This document shows positions 7,680 through 16,340 of a DNA stretch of 35,777 bases, in pieces; the stretch's first letter is position 1; the number at the start of each line of letters is the position of its first letter. This DNA is from a virus. Under the pieces are notes generated by a model that searched no databases, was not told where the DNA came from, and was given only the letters and a program-made list of their open reading frames with translations. The translations under genes and the position numbers were made by a program. Where the stretch lies: positions 1 to 35,777 of the IMG/VR virus record IMGVR_UViG_3300007363_000015; one strand, written 5' to 3'.

Positions 7680-8547
7680 TCCTAGACTTGTTCCCTTTGT
7701 CGAGCAGGGTCTGAGTGGCGCTCAGAGTCTGTTCGAGACGGGTCAATTGCAGTTCAAAGATCCGACGACTGGCGAGATGAGAGCGGGTTTTGTCCCGCAG
7801 TTTTTCCCTGGTCAAACTTATGTCGGGCCTTCTGGATTTACTGAACAGGCTATCCAGTCTGCGGCTGAACGCGCACAGGCAGGATCTCCGCTAGTCTCCC
7901 AGGCTCAACAGACCGTCCAGCAACTTGCTGCTGGTCAGAGTCCATTGGCAGCTACTGCCAGCGGGTCAATGCTTGGTTATAACCCGTTCCTGCAAGGCAC
8001 GTTCGCATCCCTGGCAAGACCGTTGGAACAACAGTTCCAGCAGCAGATCGGCAATGTCACCTCTCAAGCCTCTCGCGCAGGACGATACGGGTCGAGTGCG
8101 ATGGGTCAAATGCAAGCTGGTGCTGCTGAGTCTTTAGCGGCAAACCTTGCTGGTTTGGGTGAGCGTCTTGGTTATCAGACATATAGTCTTGAGAGACAAC
8201 TGCAAGCACAGGCGCAGCAAGCTCAAACAGATGCAATGCTAAAAGCGGCGCAACTTGCTCCTGGTCTTGCGGAGCAAGATTACGCTGACGCACAGCGGTT
8301 GCTTCAGGCTGGTCAATTGAAAGAGTCATACAGTAGGCAGGAACTCCAAGACCTGATCAACAGGTTTAACTTTGAACAAGAAGCTCCGTTTCGTGCGCTT
8401 CAACAGTTCAGCGCATTCTTGTCTGGATTCCCTGCTGGTGGTCAACAAGGGACACCGTCCTACACTAACCCTGCTGCGTCTCTGCTCGGTGGTGCTGCGC
8501 TGGTGTCTGCATTCAATCAACCGAGTCCTTCTGACACTACGGCCTGA
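7636..8547 (+). CDS. Putative internal virion / ejection protein
   Basis: The 303-residue protein is rich in Gln and Ala. It contains long helical stretches (a SAAERAQAGSPLVSQAQQTV segment, then LEQQFQQQIGNVTSQASRAGRYGSSAMG, then QAQAQQAQTDAMLKAAQLAPG) and ends in a small hydrophobic segment, AASLLGGAALVSAF. This composition is typical of podoviral proteins ejected with the DNA to span the host envelope. It starts inside the end of the GNAT-like gene and is followed by two more Ala/Gln-rich genes in the same order as ejection-protein clusters. No enzyme motif is visible. Confidence 0.65.
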   Translation: MGSRSRPEVTETRIDPRLVPFVEQGLSGAQSLFETGQLQFKDPTTGEMRAGFVPQFFPGQTYVGPSGFTEQAIQSAAERAQAGSPLVSQAQQTVQQLAAGQSPLAATASGSMLGYNPFLQGTFASLARPLEQQFQQQIGNVTSQASRAGRYGSSAMGQMQAGAAESLAANLAGLGERLGYQTYSLERQLQAQAQQAQTDAMLKAAQLAPGLAEQDYADAQRLLQAGQLKESYSRQELQDLINRFNFEQEAPFRALQQFSAFLSGFPAGGQQGTPSYTNPAASLLGGAALVSAFNQPSPSDTTA

Positions 8548-8555
8548 GGTGAAAC

Positions 8556-9080
8556 ATGGCTGATCCCGTTACTCTTGCCGCTATTGGGGCTGTCGCTGGT
8601 GCTGCCACTAATAAGAAAGATCCGATCAAGGGTGCGCTCCTTGGAGCGACTCTCGGTTACGGTGGTGGTGCTTTTGCTCCTGCTCTTATGGGCGGCAGTG
8701 CTGCTGCTGCTCCTGCCGCAGGTTTGACTGGCATCACTCCGATGGGAGCGCAAGCAGCCGCAGGACTTACTAGTGGCGCAGCATCTGCTACAGCACCGAC
8801 CATGATGTCTAAGTTGATGGCTCCGCAAAGCCTTATGGCTGGCGCTCAGTTGGCTGGAGCGTTGCAACCTAAACCTCCGGTTGCACAGGCTATGCCGCTG
8901 CGTCCTGGTCAGCAGGTTCCGATCACACTCGATCAGATCCGCGCTATCGATGCTGGAATGTTCGACACTATCCCGATGGATCGCAGGATGATGACCATGC
9001 GTAGCCATTTCGGAGCGCCACCTGTGCCATTCCTACAAGACCTTGAGCCGATTGAATCGCGCAGACTGTCTCTGCTGTGA
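8556..9080 (+). CDS. Small Gly/Ala-rich virion protein, likely ejected
   Basis: The 174-residue protein begins with Gly/Ala-rich membrane-compatible helices (VTLAAIGAVAGAATNKK, then GALLGATLGYGGGAFAPALMGG). It then turns to Ala/Pro-rich sequence and a polar C-terminus with PITLDQIRAIDAGMFDTIP. Small glycine-zipper proteins of this type are usual beside podoviral ejection proteins. The gene has a GAGG ribosome site 8 bp upstream. The family is not named with certainty. Confidence 0.6.
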   Translation: MADPVTLAAIGAVAGAATNKKDPIKGALLGATLGYGGGAFAPALMGGSAAAAPAAGLTGITPMGAQAAAGLTSGAASATAPTMMSKLMAPQSLMAGAQLAGALQPKPPVAQAMPLRPGQQVPITLDQIRAIDAGMFDTIPMDRRMMTMRSHFGAPPVPFLQDLEPIESRRLSLL

Positions 9081-9088
9081 GGTGACTT

Positions 9089-10540
9089 ATGGAAGAAATC
9101 CTGAATCGACTGTTTCCGCAGCCACAGTATGTGTCTGGGTTGCTTGGAGATGAGTCGCAGATTGCACTTCAACAGGCTCGACAGCAGGGTCTGCTAGGTC
9201 TGGCTGCTGGTCTGTTGCAAGCCGGTGGGCCTAGTCGACAGAGAACCAACATCGGTCAGGCTATCGGTGCTGGACTCCAGGCTGGTCAACAAGCGTACAG
9301 GGGTGCGCTGTCGGAGCAGATCCAAGGTCAGCAGATGGCGCTGAAGCTGGCTGAACAGCAGAGATTGCAACAGCAGCAGCGAGCATTGCAAGGCATCATG
9401 CCGCAGTTGATGACGACTGGTTTGCAACAAGCGGAAAGAGCAGCAGATCCGATTGGTGCATTGCTTCAAACGATTGAAGCTGGGACTACCAACCAGCCGA
9501 TGCTGAATCAGCAAGCGTTGAACCTTGCTAGGTCATTCCTGAGTCCGAAAGACTTTAAGGATCTGGTTGAAGGATTGACCAAACAGCAGGAACTGGTTAC
9601 CGGGCCGAGAGAAGAGTATTCCACGACTCCGCAGACCATGTTGGTCAACAACCGTCCGACATCTGTTCTGTTCAGTAAGTCTGGTGGTATGCGTATTGTG
9701 GATGCTGCACCGCTACCGTCAGAGGAGAAGGTTGATACCGGGTCAGAGATTTTGTTCCGTGACAAGACGACTGGACGAATCATGTCTCGGATCAACAAAA
9801 CGCTTACACCTGGAGAAACTCGGCTGCTTGATCTGCGGGAGAGGGAGTTTGCTCGAGGTGGATACGACATTTTGCAAACGCCAGAAGGATTCGTTTACGC
9901 TCCGACTACTCCAGGTGCTGCTGCACAACCTGTTACTGCTGCTGGTGGCGCTCCTGTTCTGCCGATGGGTGCTGACAAACCTCCGACAGAAGGACAAGCA
10001 AAAGCAGCGAGCTTCCTTGGTGTAATGCGCGGTGCGTCTAGCGTGTTTGATCAGCCTTTGGTTGATCCTGCTGGCAAACCTGTGGTTGATGCGTCTGGTC
10101 AACAGATCACAGCAGAAATGGCTTATTCAACGCCAAATCTGTTGCAGTCTGCTGCTGGATCTGTTCCTTGGGTTGGTCAAACTTTGGAGCGATTGGGCAG
10201 TAGCGAAAACCGGCAGAGGGTATTGCAAGCTCAACAAGCATGGGTTCGTGCAAAGCTGCGTAAAGAGTCTGGTGCTGTCATCGGCGCTGATGAGATGGCA
10301 GACGAAATTAAGACGTTTTTCCCGCAGTTTGGTGATAAGCCTGAAACGATTAGGCAAAAGGCATTGCTTCGTCAGCAAGCCGAGTCTGGTCTTGTGGTAG
10401 AAGCTGGCCCGGCTGCGCGTGGCATTCAAACTGTTCCTGGCGCTCAAATCACTCCTTCGGCACGAGTTCAGCGTCAAGCAAGGCCACAGGTTGAGCTTCG
10501 ATACAATCCGCAAACCAGACGAATCGAGGAAGCGCAATGA
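9089..10540 (+). CDS. Putative internal virion / ejection protein
   Basis: The 483-residue protein has a Gln-rich N-terminal helical region (an LAGLLQAGG-type helix, QGQQMALKLAEQQRLQQQQRALQ), a middle beta part and a conserved-looking C-terminal helical block. That block contains QAQQAWVRAKLRKESGAVIG, then ADEMADEIKTFFPQFGDKPETIRQK and AEGL-type residues, and is familiar from ejection proteins of environmental podoviruses. It probably leaves the capsid ahead of the DNA. It overlaps the start of the next gene by 4 bp (ATGA). Confidence 0.65.
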   Translation: MEEILNRLFPQPQYVSGLLGDESQIALQQARQQGLLGLAAGLLQAGGPSRQRTNIGQAIGAGLQAGQQAYRGALSEQIQGQQMALKLAEQQRLQQQQRALQGIMPQLMTTGLQQAERAADPIGALLQTIEAGTTNQPMLNQQALNLARSFLSPKDFKDLVEGLTKQQELVTGPREEYSTTPQTMLVNNRPTSVLFSKSGGMRIVDAAPLPSEEKVDTGSEILFRDKTTGRIMSRINKTLTPGETRLLDLREREFARGGYDILQTPEGFVYAPTTPGAAAQPVTAAGGAPVLPMGADKPPTEGQAKAASFLGVMRGASSVFDQPLVDPAGKPVVDASGQQITAEMAYSTPNLLQSAAGSVPWVGQTLERLGSSENRQRVLQAQQAWVRAKLRKESGAVIGADEMADEIKTFFPQFGDKPETIRQKALLRQQAESGLVVEAGPAARGIQTVPGAQITPSARVQRQARPQVELRYNPQTRRIEEAQ

Positions 10541-12423
10541 TTATCGATGTCCCTGGTGTTGGAAAGATTGAGTTCCCGGATGGAACATCTCGGGAAGAAG
10601 CCAACCGCGCTATTGCTGAGTTTCTAGGTTCGCGTCAACAACCTGAACCTAGAGGTGTTGCTGCCGAGATTGGTCGGCAAGCTGGTCTTACTGGTCGAGC
10701 AGCAGTCTCTGGTATTACCGGACTACCTGCGTTGGCGTCTGATGCTCTGGTGTCTCTGATCAACCAGATCACCGGCAAGCAGATTCCGATGCCATCTCAG
10801 GCTCAACAGCAGTTGATGACCAGGGCTGGACTGCCTGAGCCAGAGACTCCGCAAGAGCGGGTTGTGCAAGACATTACATCTGCTGGATTTGGTGTGTTGG
10901 GTGCGTCCGGTCTTGGTCGAATGCTTCCAGGCACGATGGTTACACCTCCTGCTCCTGGTCAGGCAGTAGAGCGGTTTGCTCCTAGTGCTGCTGGTCTGCA
11001 AGCGACTAAGGAGCTTCTGACGCAATCTCCGGCATTCCAGATTGCTGCTGGTGGTGCTGGTGCGTTGGGTTCTGCTATGGCTCGGGAGGAAGGTCTGGGG
11101 CCATTGGGTCAGGTTGGTGCTGGCATTGCTGCTGGCATGGCTGTCCCGTCTGTCGGCACTGCTGCGCTGTTGGGTACTCAAGCAGCAGCCAGGGGTGGCA
11201 GAGAGCTTGTTAGACCGTTCACAGAGCCTGGGAGAGAGGTGATCGTAGGAAACATCCTCCGTCAGTTGTCACGCGATCCAGAGGCTGCTGTACGCAATCT
11301 GGAGGCATATCAGGCAGGTGTCCCAGGATACACACCGACGACAGCACAGGCTGCTCGGGATGTTGGTCTTGCTGCTGCGGTTCCTCCTGTTCGTGCGTTG
11401 GATGTTACTGGCAAACTGACTGAGCAAGCGCAGCAAGCCAATCGAGCAAGGATGGCAGTGCTTGATCGTCTTGCCAAGCAACAAGAAGATGTCAACGCAG
11501 CGATTGCCAAGCGGAATGAGGTAACTGCACCGTTGAGGGAAGAAGCCTTTGCACGAGCAACTGTAACGCCAGACCAGTTTGCAACGAACATTTCTGCTGT
11601 TGACAATGTTATCGCTGGCATTTTGGATTCACCGGCAGGAAAACGTCTTCCGGTTGAACGAGCGATGAATTTTGCTCGGCAGCGTATTGCAGAAGCAAGG
11701 ACTCCGCAGGAACTGTATGAGATTCGCAAGGACTTGCGTGATGCGGCTCAAGGTTTGCTGGACAAGGATGGATCTGCGTACAGGCTTGCAAAAGGCCAGC
11801 TAGAGCAAGTCATCCGATCTGTCGATGATCAGATTGAGTCTGTTGCTCCTGGTTATGCTGAATACTTGCGTAAGTTTGCTGCGTCAAGCAGAGGCATTGA
11901 GCGCATGGAAGCAGCGCAGCAATTCCGAGGCAAGGTTCTGACCACTACTCCATTGATCAGAGATCCTGGCAATGTTTCAGAGTATCTGATCTCTCAACCA
12001 AAGTTTGTGAATGCTATTCGCGCTGCCGAGAAAGAAACTGATCTTTCTAGGACGCAGCTTGCTGTGTTGAAGCGTGTTGCTCAGGACTTGGATGATGCAA
12101 CTTTGCGGGTGACGCAGGAACCTGGATCAAACACGTTCCGCAACCTGTCTGTTGCAAATGTGATGGGCGGCATTGTTGGCAAGTCAATATTTGGCGACAT
12201 CCCTCCTGCTCTGCAAAAGGTTGTCACGCCTATGCAGTGGTTGTATAACGGATCTGACGATATGATCCGAGAGGTCATCGTTGATGCGATGCTTGATCCT
12301 AAACTTGCTGCTCGGTTGATGCGTAAGGCAACGACTGCTGAGATGGTTCCTTTGTCCAAGGAACTCCAGAAACGCGCACTGAAACTTGGATATGGTCAGG
12401 TCTTTGGCCTGAGCGAGGAGTAA
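10537..12423 (+). CDS. Large internal virion / ejection protein
   Basis: At 628 residues this is the largest of the ejection cluster. It opens with a compact motif (IIDVPGVGKIEFPDGTSREE, then ANRAIAEFLG) seen at the start of many large phage virion proteins. It carries Gly/Ala-rich hydrophobic helices around residues 165-210 that could insert in a membrane. The rest is long helices (ANRARMAVLDRLAKQQEDVNAAIAKRNE) and a C-terminal block (IREVIVDAMLDPKLAARLMRKAT). I see no lytic transglycosylase catalytic motif, unlike T7 gp16. It likely forms part of the trans-envelope DNA conduit. Confidence 0.65.
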   Translation: MIIDVPGVGKIEFPDGTSREEANRAIAEFLGSRQQPEPRGVAAEIGRQAGLTGRAAVSGITGLPALASDALVSLINQITGKQIPMPSQAQQQLMTRAGLPEPETPQERVVQDITSAGFGVLGASGLGRMLPGTMVTPPAPGQAVERFAPSAAGLQATKELLTQSPAFQIAAGGAGALGSAMAREEGLGPLGQVGAGIAAGMAVPSVGTAALLGTQAAARGGRELVRPFTEPGREVIVGNILRQLSRDPEAAVRNLEAYQAGVPGYTPTTAQAARDVGLAAAVPPVRALDVTGKLTEQAQQANRARMAVLDRLAKQQEDVNAAIAKRNEVTAPLREEAFARATVTPDQFATNISAVDNVIAGILDSPAGKRLPVERAMNFARQRIAEARTPQELYEIRKDLRDAAQGLLDKDGSAYRLAKGQLEQVIRSVDDQIESVAPGYAEYLRKFAASSRGIERMEAAQQFRGKVLTTTPLIRDPGNVSEYLISQPKFVNAIRAAEKETDLSRTQLAVLKRVAQDLDDATLRVTQEPGSNTFRNLSVANVMGGIVGKSIFGDIPPALQKVVTPMQWLYNGSDDMIREVIVDAMLDPKLAARLMRKATTAEMVPLSKELQKRALKLGYGQVFGLSEE

Positions 12424-12425
12424 AC

Positions 12426-13541
12426 ATGGCAAAGACTAAGATCAGCGAGTTCGACACTAATCCAGACCTCAACACAGACATCAACAGCATCAACATTGCT
12501 GAAGGCTGCGCTCCGTCTGGTATCAACAATGCTATTCGGACGCTGATGTCAGACCTGAAGGAATGGCAGTCTGGCGCACAGGACATCTACATTGCTCCAG
12601 CAGGAACCGCTGCTGCGCCATCTTGGACATTCAACGGTGACTTGGATACCGGTTTTTACCGTGTCACTGCAAACGAGTTGGGTGTTGCCGCGGGTGGATC
12701 TGCTGTCGGTCGGTTTACCAGTGCTGGATTTGTTGGCAATGTCACTGGCAACGCTACAAACGTCACCGGCACTGTTGCTGTTGCCAATGGTGGAACCGGG
12801 GTAACGACTCTGGCATCCGGTCAGTTCTTGAAGGGTGCGGGGACTTCTGCTGTCACCACCTCTGCAACTGTTGCACTTGGTTCTGAGGTTGCTGGAACGC
12901 TGCCTATTGCCAATGGTGGGACTGGTCAGACGACTGCACTGGCTGCGTTTGATGCGTTGAAGCAGTCTGCATCGACAACCTATGTCGGCGCTGTAGAGCT
13001 TGCCACCAGTGCAGAAGTTCAGACGGGAACGGATACGACTAGGGCAATCACTCCGGATGCTCTGCGGCAAGGAGCGTTGGTTCGTGCTACCGCACAGGCA
13101 ACCACTAGCGGAACATTCATTGACTTCACTGGCATTCCGTCTTGGGTGAAGCGTATTACCATCATGTTTGCTGGTGTCAGCACTAATGGCACTGATTCAT
13201 TTCTTGTGCAGGTTGGCACTAGTTCTGGCGTAACAACGACTGGTTATGTTTCAACTGGTGTCGGAAGCAACGGTTCTGGTGGTGGAACTTTGTCATCTAC
13301 TAGCGGTTTTGCTGTGCGGCTTATTGGTGCATCTGGCGCTCTGAGTGGTCATATGCTGTTGACCAATATCAGTTCAAACTCATGGGTTTCATCTCACACT
13401 GCCAAGACAGATAACACTGGTGTCGTTGATTTTGGTGCTGGTGATGTGTCTTTGTCTGGGACTCTTGATCGTGTTCGCATCACAACTGTAAGCGGAACTG
13501 ATGCGTTTGATGCTGGTTCAGTTAACATCATCTACGAGTGA
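12426..13541 (+). CDS. Tail fibre protein with ANGGTG repeats
   Basis: The 371-residue fibre begins with KTKISEFDTNPDLNTDINSI and IAEGCAPSGINNAIRTLMSDL, a common N-terminal anchor in environmental phage fibres. It then shows WTFNGDLDTGFYRV and two ANGGTG motifs (VANGGTGVTTLASGQ and IANGGTGQTT), followed by GAVELATSAEVQTGTDTTRAITPDALR, a collagen- and fibre-associated repeat. The C-terminal 150 residues are beta-rich, end in GSVNIIYE and look like a receptor-binding head. This is the second fibre of the phage, after the glycine-rich one. Confidence 0.8.
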   Translation: MAKTKISEFDTNPDLNTDINSINIAEGCAPSGINNAIRTLMSDLKEWQSGAQDIYIAPAGTAAAPSWTFNGDLDTGFYRVTANELGVAAGGSAVGRFTSAGFVGNVTGNATNVTGTVAVANGGTGVTTLASGQFLKGAGTSAVTTSATVALGSEVAGTLPIANGGTGQTTALAAFDALKQSASTTYVGAVELATSAEVQTGTDTTRAITPDALRQGALVRATAQATTSGTFIDFTGIPSWVKRITIMFAGVSTNGTDSFLVQVGTSSGVTTTGYVSTGVGSNGSGGGTLSSTSGFAVRLIGASGALSGHMLLTNISSNSWVSSHTAKTDNTGVVDFGAGDVSLSGTLDRVRITTVSGTDAFDAGSVNIIYE

Positions 13542-13546
13542 TTGCC

Positions 13547-13741
13547 ATGAGCGAGGTCGAACAACTAAAGGCCCAGGTTGAGAAGCTAGAGCAGAAGGTC
13601 GATGACATCAACACCAGTATCAAAGACCTAGCAGAAGCCTGGAGAACCGCTCAGACGCTTGTAGCGTTTATGAAGTGGCTTGCAGGTATCGGCGCTGCTC
13701 TGCTGGTTATGAAAACAGCCTGGGACAATTGGGTTAGGTAA
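13547..13741 (+). CDS. XhlA-like small coiled-coil membrane protein of the lysis cassette
   Basis: The 64-residue protein from ATG 13547 has an N-terminal coiled coil (EQLKAQVEKLEQKVDDINTS), then a C-terminal membrane helix (TLVAFMKWLAGIGAALLVMKTAW). This is the layout of haemolysin XhlA-type lysis proteins. It starts 5 bp after the fibre gene and its stop TAA overlaps the next start (TAATG). A GTG at 13538 would add three residues but has no better ribosome site. It probably helps the holin. Confidence 0.65.
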   Translation: MSEVEQLKAQVEKLEQKVDDINTSIKDLAEAWRTAQTLVAFMKWLAGIGAALLVMKTAWDNWVR

Positions 13742-14256
13742 TGCTTGATCCAGTCACCCTGCTGGCCACAGCAACTGCGGTTTTCAACGGTCTTAAAAAA
13801 GCAGTTGAGATTGGCAGGGAAGCTGAAGATGTATTTGGTCAGCTAGGCAAGTGGGCGGGTGCTGTTGCTGATCTGCAGGAATGGATCCGCACCGAGGAAG
13901 AGAACGCTAACAAGCCTCCTCCGATCTTCAAGAAACTGGTGTGGAAGAAATCAGCGACTGCTGAAGCATTCGACACCTATGCTGCTAAGATCAAGATCCA
14001 GCAGATGGAGGAAGAGATCCGGCATATGTTCACGCTGGGTGAACTGTGGTGGCTCGGCAAGGAAGGTTATAACGAGTTCATCATGATGCGCCGAGGCATA
14101 AAAGAAAAGCGTGAAAAGATGATCTACGAGCAGATTCGTAGACGCAAGAAACTGATCCGCATGAGTGCAGATGGTATTTTCATCAGCATTGCTTTAGCAA
14201 TGGGCGGCATCATCATTTATCACATGATTGCATTCATCGTTGAGAAAATGGAATGA
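13741..14256 (+). CDS. Conserved lysis-region membrane protein, unknown function
   Basis: The 171-residue protein has an N-terminal helix (LDPVTLLATATAVFNGLKKAVEIGREAEDVFGQLGKW), a basic coiled middle (GIKEKREKMIYEQIRRRKKLIR) and one C-terminal membrane helix (about residues 145-167, ISIALAMGGIIIYHMIAFIV). The opening is familiar from marine and freshwater phages, where the gene lies with holin and endolysin, but the role is unproved. A spanin-like or holin-partner role is possible. It overlaps the next gene by 4 bp. Confidence 0.65.
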   Translation: MLDPVTLLATATAVFNGLKKAVEIGREAEDVFGQLGKWAGAVADLQEWIRTEEENANKPPPIFKKLVWKKSATAEAFDTYAAKIKIQQMEEEIRHMFTLGELWWLGKEGYNEFIMMRRGIKEKREKMIYEQIRRRKKLIRMSADGIFISIALAMGGIIIYHMIAFIVEKME

Positions 14257-14513
14257 CCAACGAAGAAATCGAGGTCAGAGTCTGGGCGGCAATCACTCTG
14301 TCACTGACCGGCATCCTTGTTGTGTCTGTGCTGACGATCCTTGGTGGTGTGCTGTTTGTCGAGCATGACATGGAGAGGATCAGCCCGATTGATGAAGCAT
14401 TCCTCGCTATCTTGAAAGATATTATGTTGTTGTGTATCGGCGCGATTGGTGGTGTTGTAGGCCGGAAATCATTGTCATCAGCACTGGAGAAGCGCAATGC
14501 TGCCAGCAATTAG
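14253..14513 (+). CDS. Small two-TM membrane protein, possible holin or antiholin
   Basis: The 86-residue protein has two hydrophobic segments, around residues 11-36 (ITLSLTGILVVSVLTILGGV) and 52-68 (ILKDIMLLCIGAIGGVVG). A charged C-terminus (RKSLSSALEKRN) follows. Size, topology and place directly before a three-TM holin gene suggest a holin partner. It overlaps the preceding gene by 4 bp and the next by 17 bp. Confidence 0.55.
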   Translation: MTNEEIEVRVWAAITLSLTGILVVSVLTILGGVLFVEHDMERISPIDEAFLAILKDIMLLCIGAIGGVVGRKSLSSALEKRNAASN

Positions 14514-14910
14514 TGCGTTGCTACCGTTTGCAGGGAAGATCCTTGATAAGGTAATTCCCGATCCAGAGGCTAAAGCCAAGGCTCAAGCAGAGCTTGCGCT
14601 GATGCAGCAGAACGGTGAGTTAGCAAAGATGGCTAACGAAACCGAGTTGTTCAAGGCAGAGCAGAGTAATCTGACAGAACGGCTAAAGGCCGATATGGGC
14701 AGCGACTCATGGCTGTCCAAGAATATCCGACCGATGACGCTGATCTTCATCCTTGCTGGATATTTCACCTTTGCCATGATGAGTGCGTTTGGCAAGGACA
14801 CCAATCAGAATTATGTCGAGCTTCTTGGTCAGTGGGGAATGCTGATCATGAGCTTCTATTTCGGCGGCAGGACTCTGGAAAAAATCATTGACATGAGGGC
14901 TAAGAAGTGA
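14497..14910 (+). CDS. Holin, three-TM superfamily III type
   Basis: The 137-residue protein fits the 3TM holin family: LLPFAGKILDKVIPDPEAKAK at the N-terminus, a Gln/Glu-rich amphipathic helix, a conserved WLSKNIRPMTL segment, then membrane helices (IFILAGYFTFAMMSAFG and GQWGMLIMSFYFGGRTLEKI). Holins of this type form the inner-membrane lesion that releases endolysin. The family is shared with gene-transfer agents. Its stop overlaps the GTG start of the endolysin gene. Confidence 0.8.
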   Translation: MLPAISALLPFAGKILDKVIPDPEAKAKAQAELALMQQNGELAKMANETELFKAEQSNLTERLKADMGSDSWLSKNIRPMTLIFILAGYFTFAMMSAFGKDTNQNYVELLGQWGMLIMSFYFGGRTLEKIIDMRAKK

Positions 14911-15422
14911 AGGGAAACTTTCCGCAGTGTCTGGATTTTGTGCTGCATCACGAGGGTGGATACGTTGACCATCCGAGAGATCCTGGTGGGATCACTAACC
15001 TTGGATGCACAAAGGCAACCTGGGAGAAGTGGTGTGGTCATCCTGTCAGCGCAGAAGACATGAGAAACCTGTCACCTGCTGATGTCATGCCGCTCTATCG
15101 CCAGAAGTATTGGGATGCGGTGAAGGGTGACGATCTTCCTACCGGGATCGACTACTGCGTGTTTGACACCGCAATCAACAGTGGGCCTGGGAGGGCTACA
15201 AAGTTCCTACAGGAGGCGATTGGTGTCACGGCTGATGGAGCTATCGGGCCGGTGACGATGAAGGCTATAAACGCTGCTGATGCGCGTCAGGTCATCGATG
15301 CTTACTGTGCTGCGCGGTTGAAGTTCTTGCAGGAACTCCCAACCTGGGACACATTCGGTCGAGGTTGGGAGCGCCGTGTCACTGATGTTCGTCGGCAAGC
15401 GTTGCTGATGCTGCATCCGTGA
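14907..15422 (+). CDS. Endolysin, GH108 N-acetylmuramidase
   Basis: The 171-residue protein shows the GH108 pattern: HHEGGYVDHPRDPGGITNLGCT, with the catalytic Glu at residue 16 of the E-GGY motif, then the KYWDAVKGDDLPTGIDYCVFD and FDTAINSG segments. The C-terminal part (GVTADGAIGPVTMKAINAAD) is the peptidoglycan-binding half of this family. It cuts the glycan strand of Gram-negative peptidoglycan. There is no signal peptide, so release should depend on the holin. The start is GTG, overlapping the holin stop (GTGA). The 3' end converges with a leftward gene. Confidence 0.9.
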   Translation: MKGNFPQCLDFVLHHEGGYVDHPRDPGGITNLGCTKATWEKWCGHPVSAEDMRNLSPADVMPLYRQKYWDAVKGDDLPTGIDYCVFDTAINSGPGRATKFLQEAIGVTADGAIGPVTMKAINAADARQVIDAYCAARLKFLQELPTWDTFGRGWERRVTDVRRQALLMLHP

Positions 15423-15546
15423 TTGCTCGGATGTGATAGCAGTTGCATTTGTTGCACAGATAAATTTCAGCCTGATCCAACACCAAAGCAAGCTCTAGGG
15501 ATTGCTCTGGTGTCTGGCAGTCTGGCTCAAAAAGGTGGATCGTCAT
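15379..15546 (-). CDS. Small CxxC protein at the end of the leftward operon
   Basis: Starting at ATG 15546 it is 55 residues. It has acidic N-terminal helices (CQTPEQSLELALVLDQAEIY) and a YLCNKCNCYHIRAI segment, with a CxxC-x-C pattern that could bind zinc. It overlaps the end of the previous gene of its operon by 20 bp, and its own end overlaps the endolysin gene on the other strand by 44 bp. A longer reading from 15612 would run deep into the upstream gene and is unlikely. Function unknown. Confidence 0.55.
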   Translation of the reverse strand: MTIHLFEPDCQTPEQSLELALVLDQAEIYLCNKCNCYHIRAITDAASATLADEHQ

Positions 15547-15751
15547 CGTAGTCTGCCTTTGGTTTCGGTGCTTCTTTCGGTTCAGCCAGCATTGCCCACC
15601 CATCCCAACCAACCGGGACAGCGTTGAGCTTCAGGCTCAGACCTTTCTGGGTTTGGATGACTGATCCAATCTTCATCCAAGACTTCTTCTCGGAACCGTC
15701 TTTAGCGGTGTAGGTTCCGGTCGCGGCAACAACATCAAACTTGACGGGCAT
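15527..15751 (-). CDS. Small SSB-like protein with acidic C-terminal tip
   Basis: The 74-residue protein has a beta-rich body (VKFDVVAATGTYTAKDGSEK, then KSWMKIGSVIQTQKGLSLKLNAVPVGWDGW) and ends in Pro/Lys-rich sequence plus the tip Y-D-D-D-P-P-F. The tip resembles the D-D-D-I-P-F end of bacterial SSB, which recruits partner enzymes. The body is shorter than a full OB fold of SSB, so DNA binding is inference. It lies directly after a YqaJ-type exonuclease and an ERF annealase, which strongly suggests a role in phage recombination. It overlaps the exonuclease gene by 17 bp. Confidence 0.65.
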   Translation of the reverse strand: MPVKFDVVAATGTYTAKDGSEKKSWMKIGSVIQTQKGLSLKLNAVPVGWDGWAMLAEPKEAPKPKADYDDDPPF

Positions 15752-16340
15752 TTAGAGCCTCCATTGCTTTGTTGACTTCATCCAAGAACTTCTGCACTCC
15801 TTCTTCCAGCTTCTGTATCTCCTCCTTCTTGGGTTGGAATCGCACGACAAACAGTTGCAGATGCTCCGGGACTCTAGGATCGAACGATACAAAGTCCACC
15901 CATTCCCTGCCTGTGCAAGCTAACTGAGCCAGCATCTGCTTGTGGTACTTGGTTGGAACCTTGCCAGCCATCAGGTAGTCGATGTGGGTTGTACTGTTAG
16001 GACATTTGACCTCCAGCAGTCCGTCCTCGACATACCCGTCTGGTGATGCGCCAAACCATTCGATGGTTGGGTGTTTTACGAATGGAGCATCGGAGACGAA
16101 GGCATCTCCTTTCAGCGTGGCTTGATACACAACACGCGCTAGAGGTTCTGTGTCTGTCCCCCATTGCATTGCTGCGTTGGTGAATGACTCCTGCTGTTGG
16201 CCTGTCAGACGCTCTGTGACAAGCTGGACGAGGTAGTTGCGTCTGGATGCTGTATCCGGGCCAGCCAGAGCATCCGATACCCTGGATGCGGTGACTGACC
16301 CGAGACGCGCAGCAAACCATTCTGGGCTGCGCTGTTCCAT
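15735..16340 (-). CDS. YqaJ-family (lambda exonuclease-like) recombination nuclease
   Basis: The 201-residue protein has the family signature: RSPEWFAARLGSVTASRVSD at the N-terminus, GTDTEP (Glu65), FGASPDGYV (Asp101) and LLEVKCP (Glu110, Lys112). These are the active-site residues of the PD-(D/E)XK exonuclease fold. It would chew 5' strands from double-strand ends and hand single strands to the ERF protein encoded just upstream. The ATG at 16340 shares a base with the ERF stop (TGATG) and has GGAG nine bases upstream. A GTG at 16343 is an alternative. Confidence 0.88.
   Translation of the reverse strand: MEQRSPEWFAARLGSVTASRVSDALAGPDTASRRNYLVQLVTERLTGQQQESFTNAAMQWGTDTEPLARVVYQATLKGDAFVSDAPFVKHPTIEWFGASPDGYVEDGLLEVKCPNSTTHIDYLMAGKVPTKYHKQMLAQLACTGREWVDFVSFDPRVPEHLQLFVVRFQPKKEEIQKLEEGVQKFLDEVNKAMEALNARQV

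Noticed and set aside
15414-15433. CATCCG/CGGATG hairpin at the convergent gene ends as a terminator
   Set aside because: The stem is only 6 bp and has no T-run on either strand, so intrinsic termination is doubtful.
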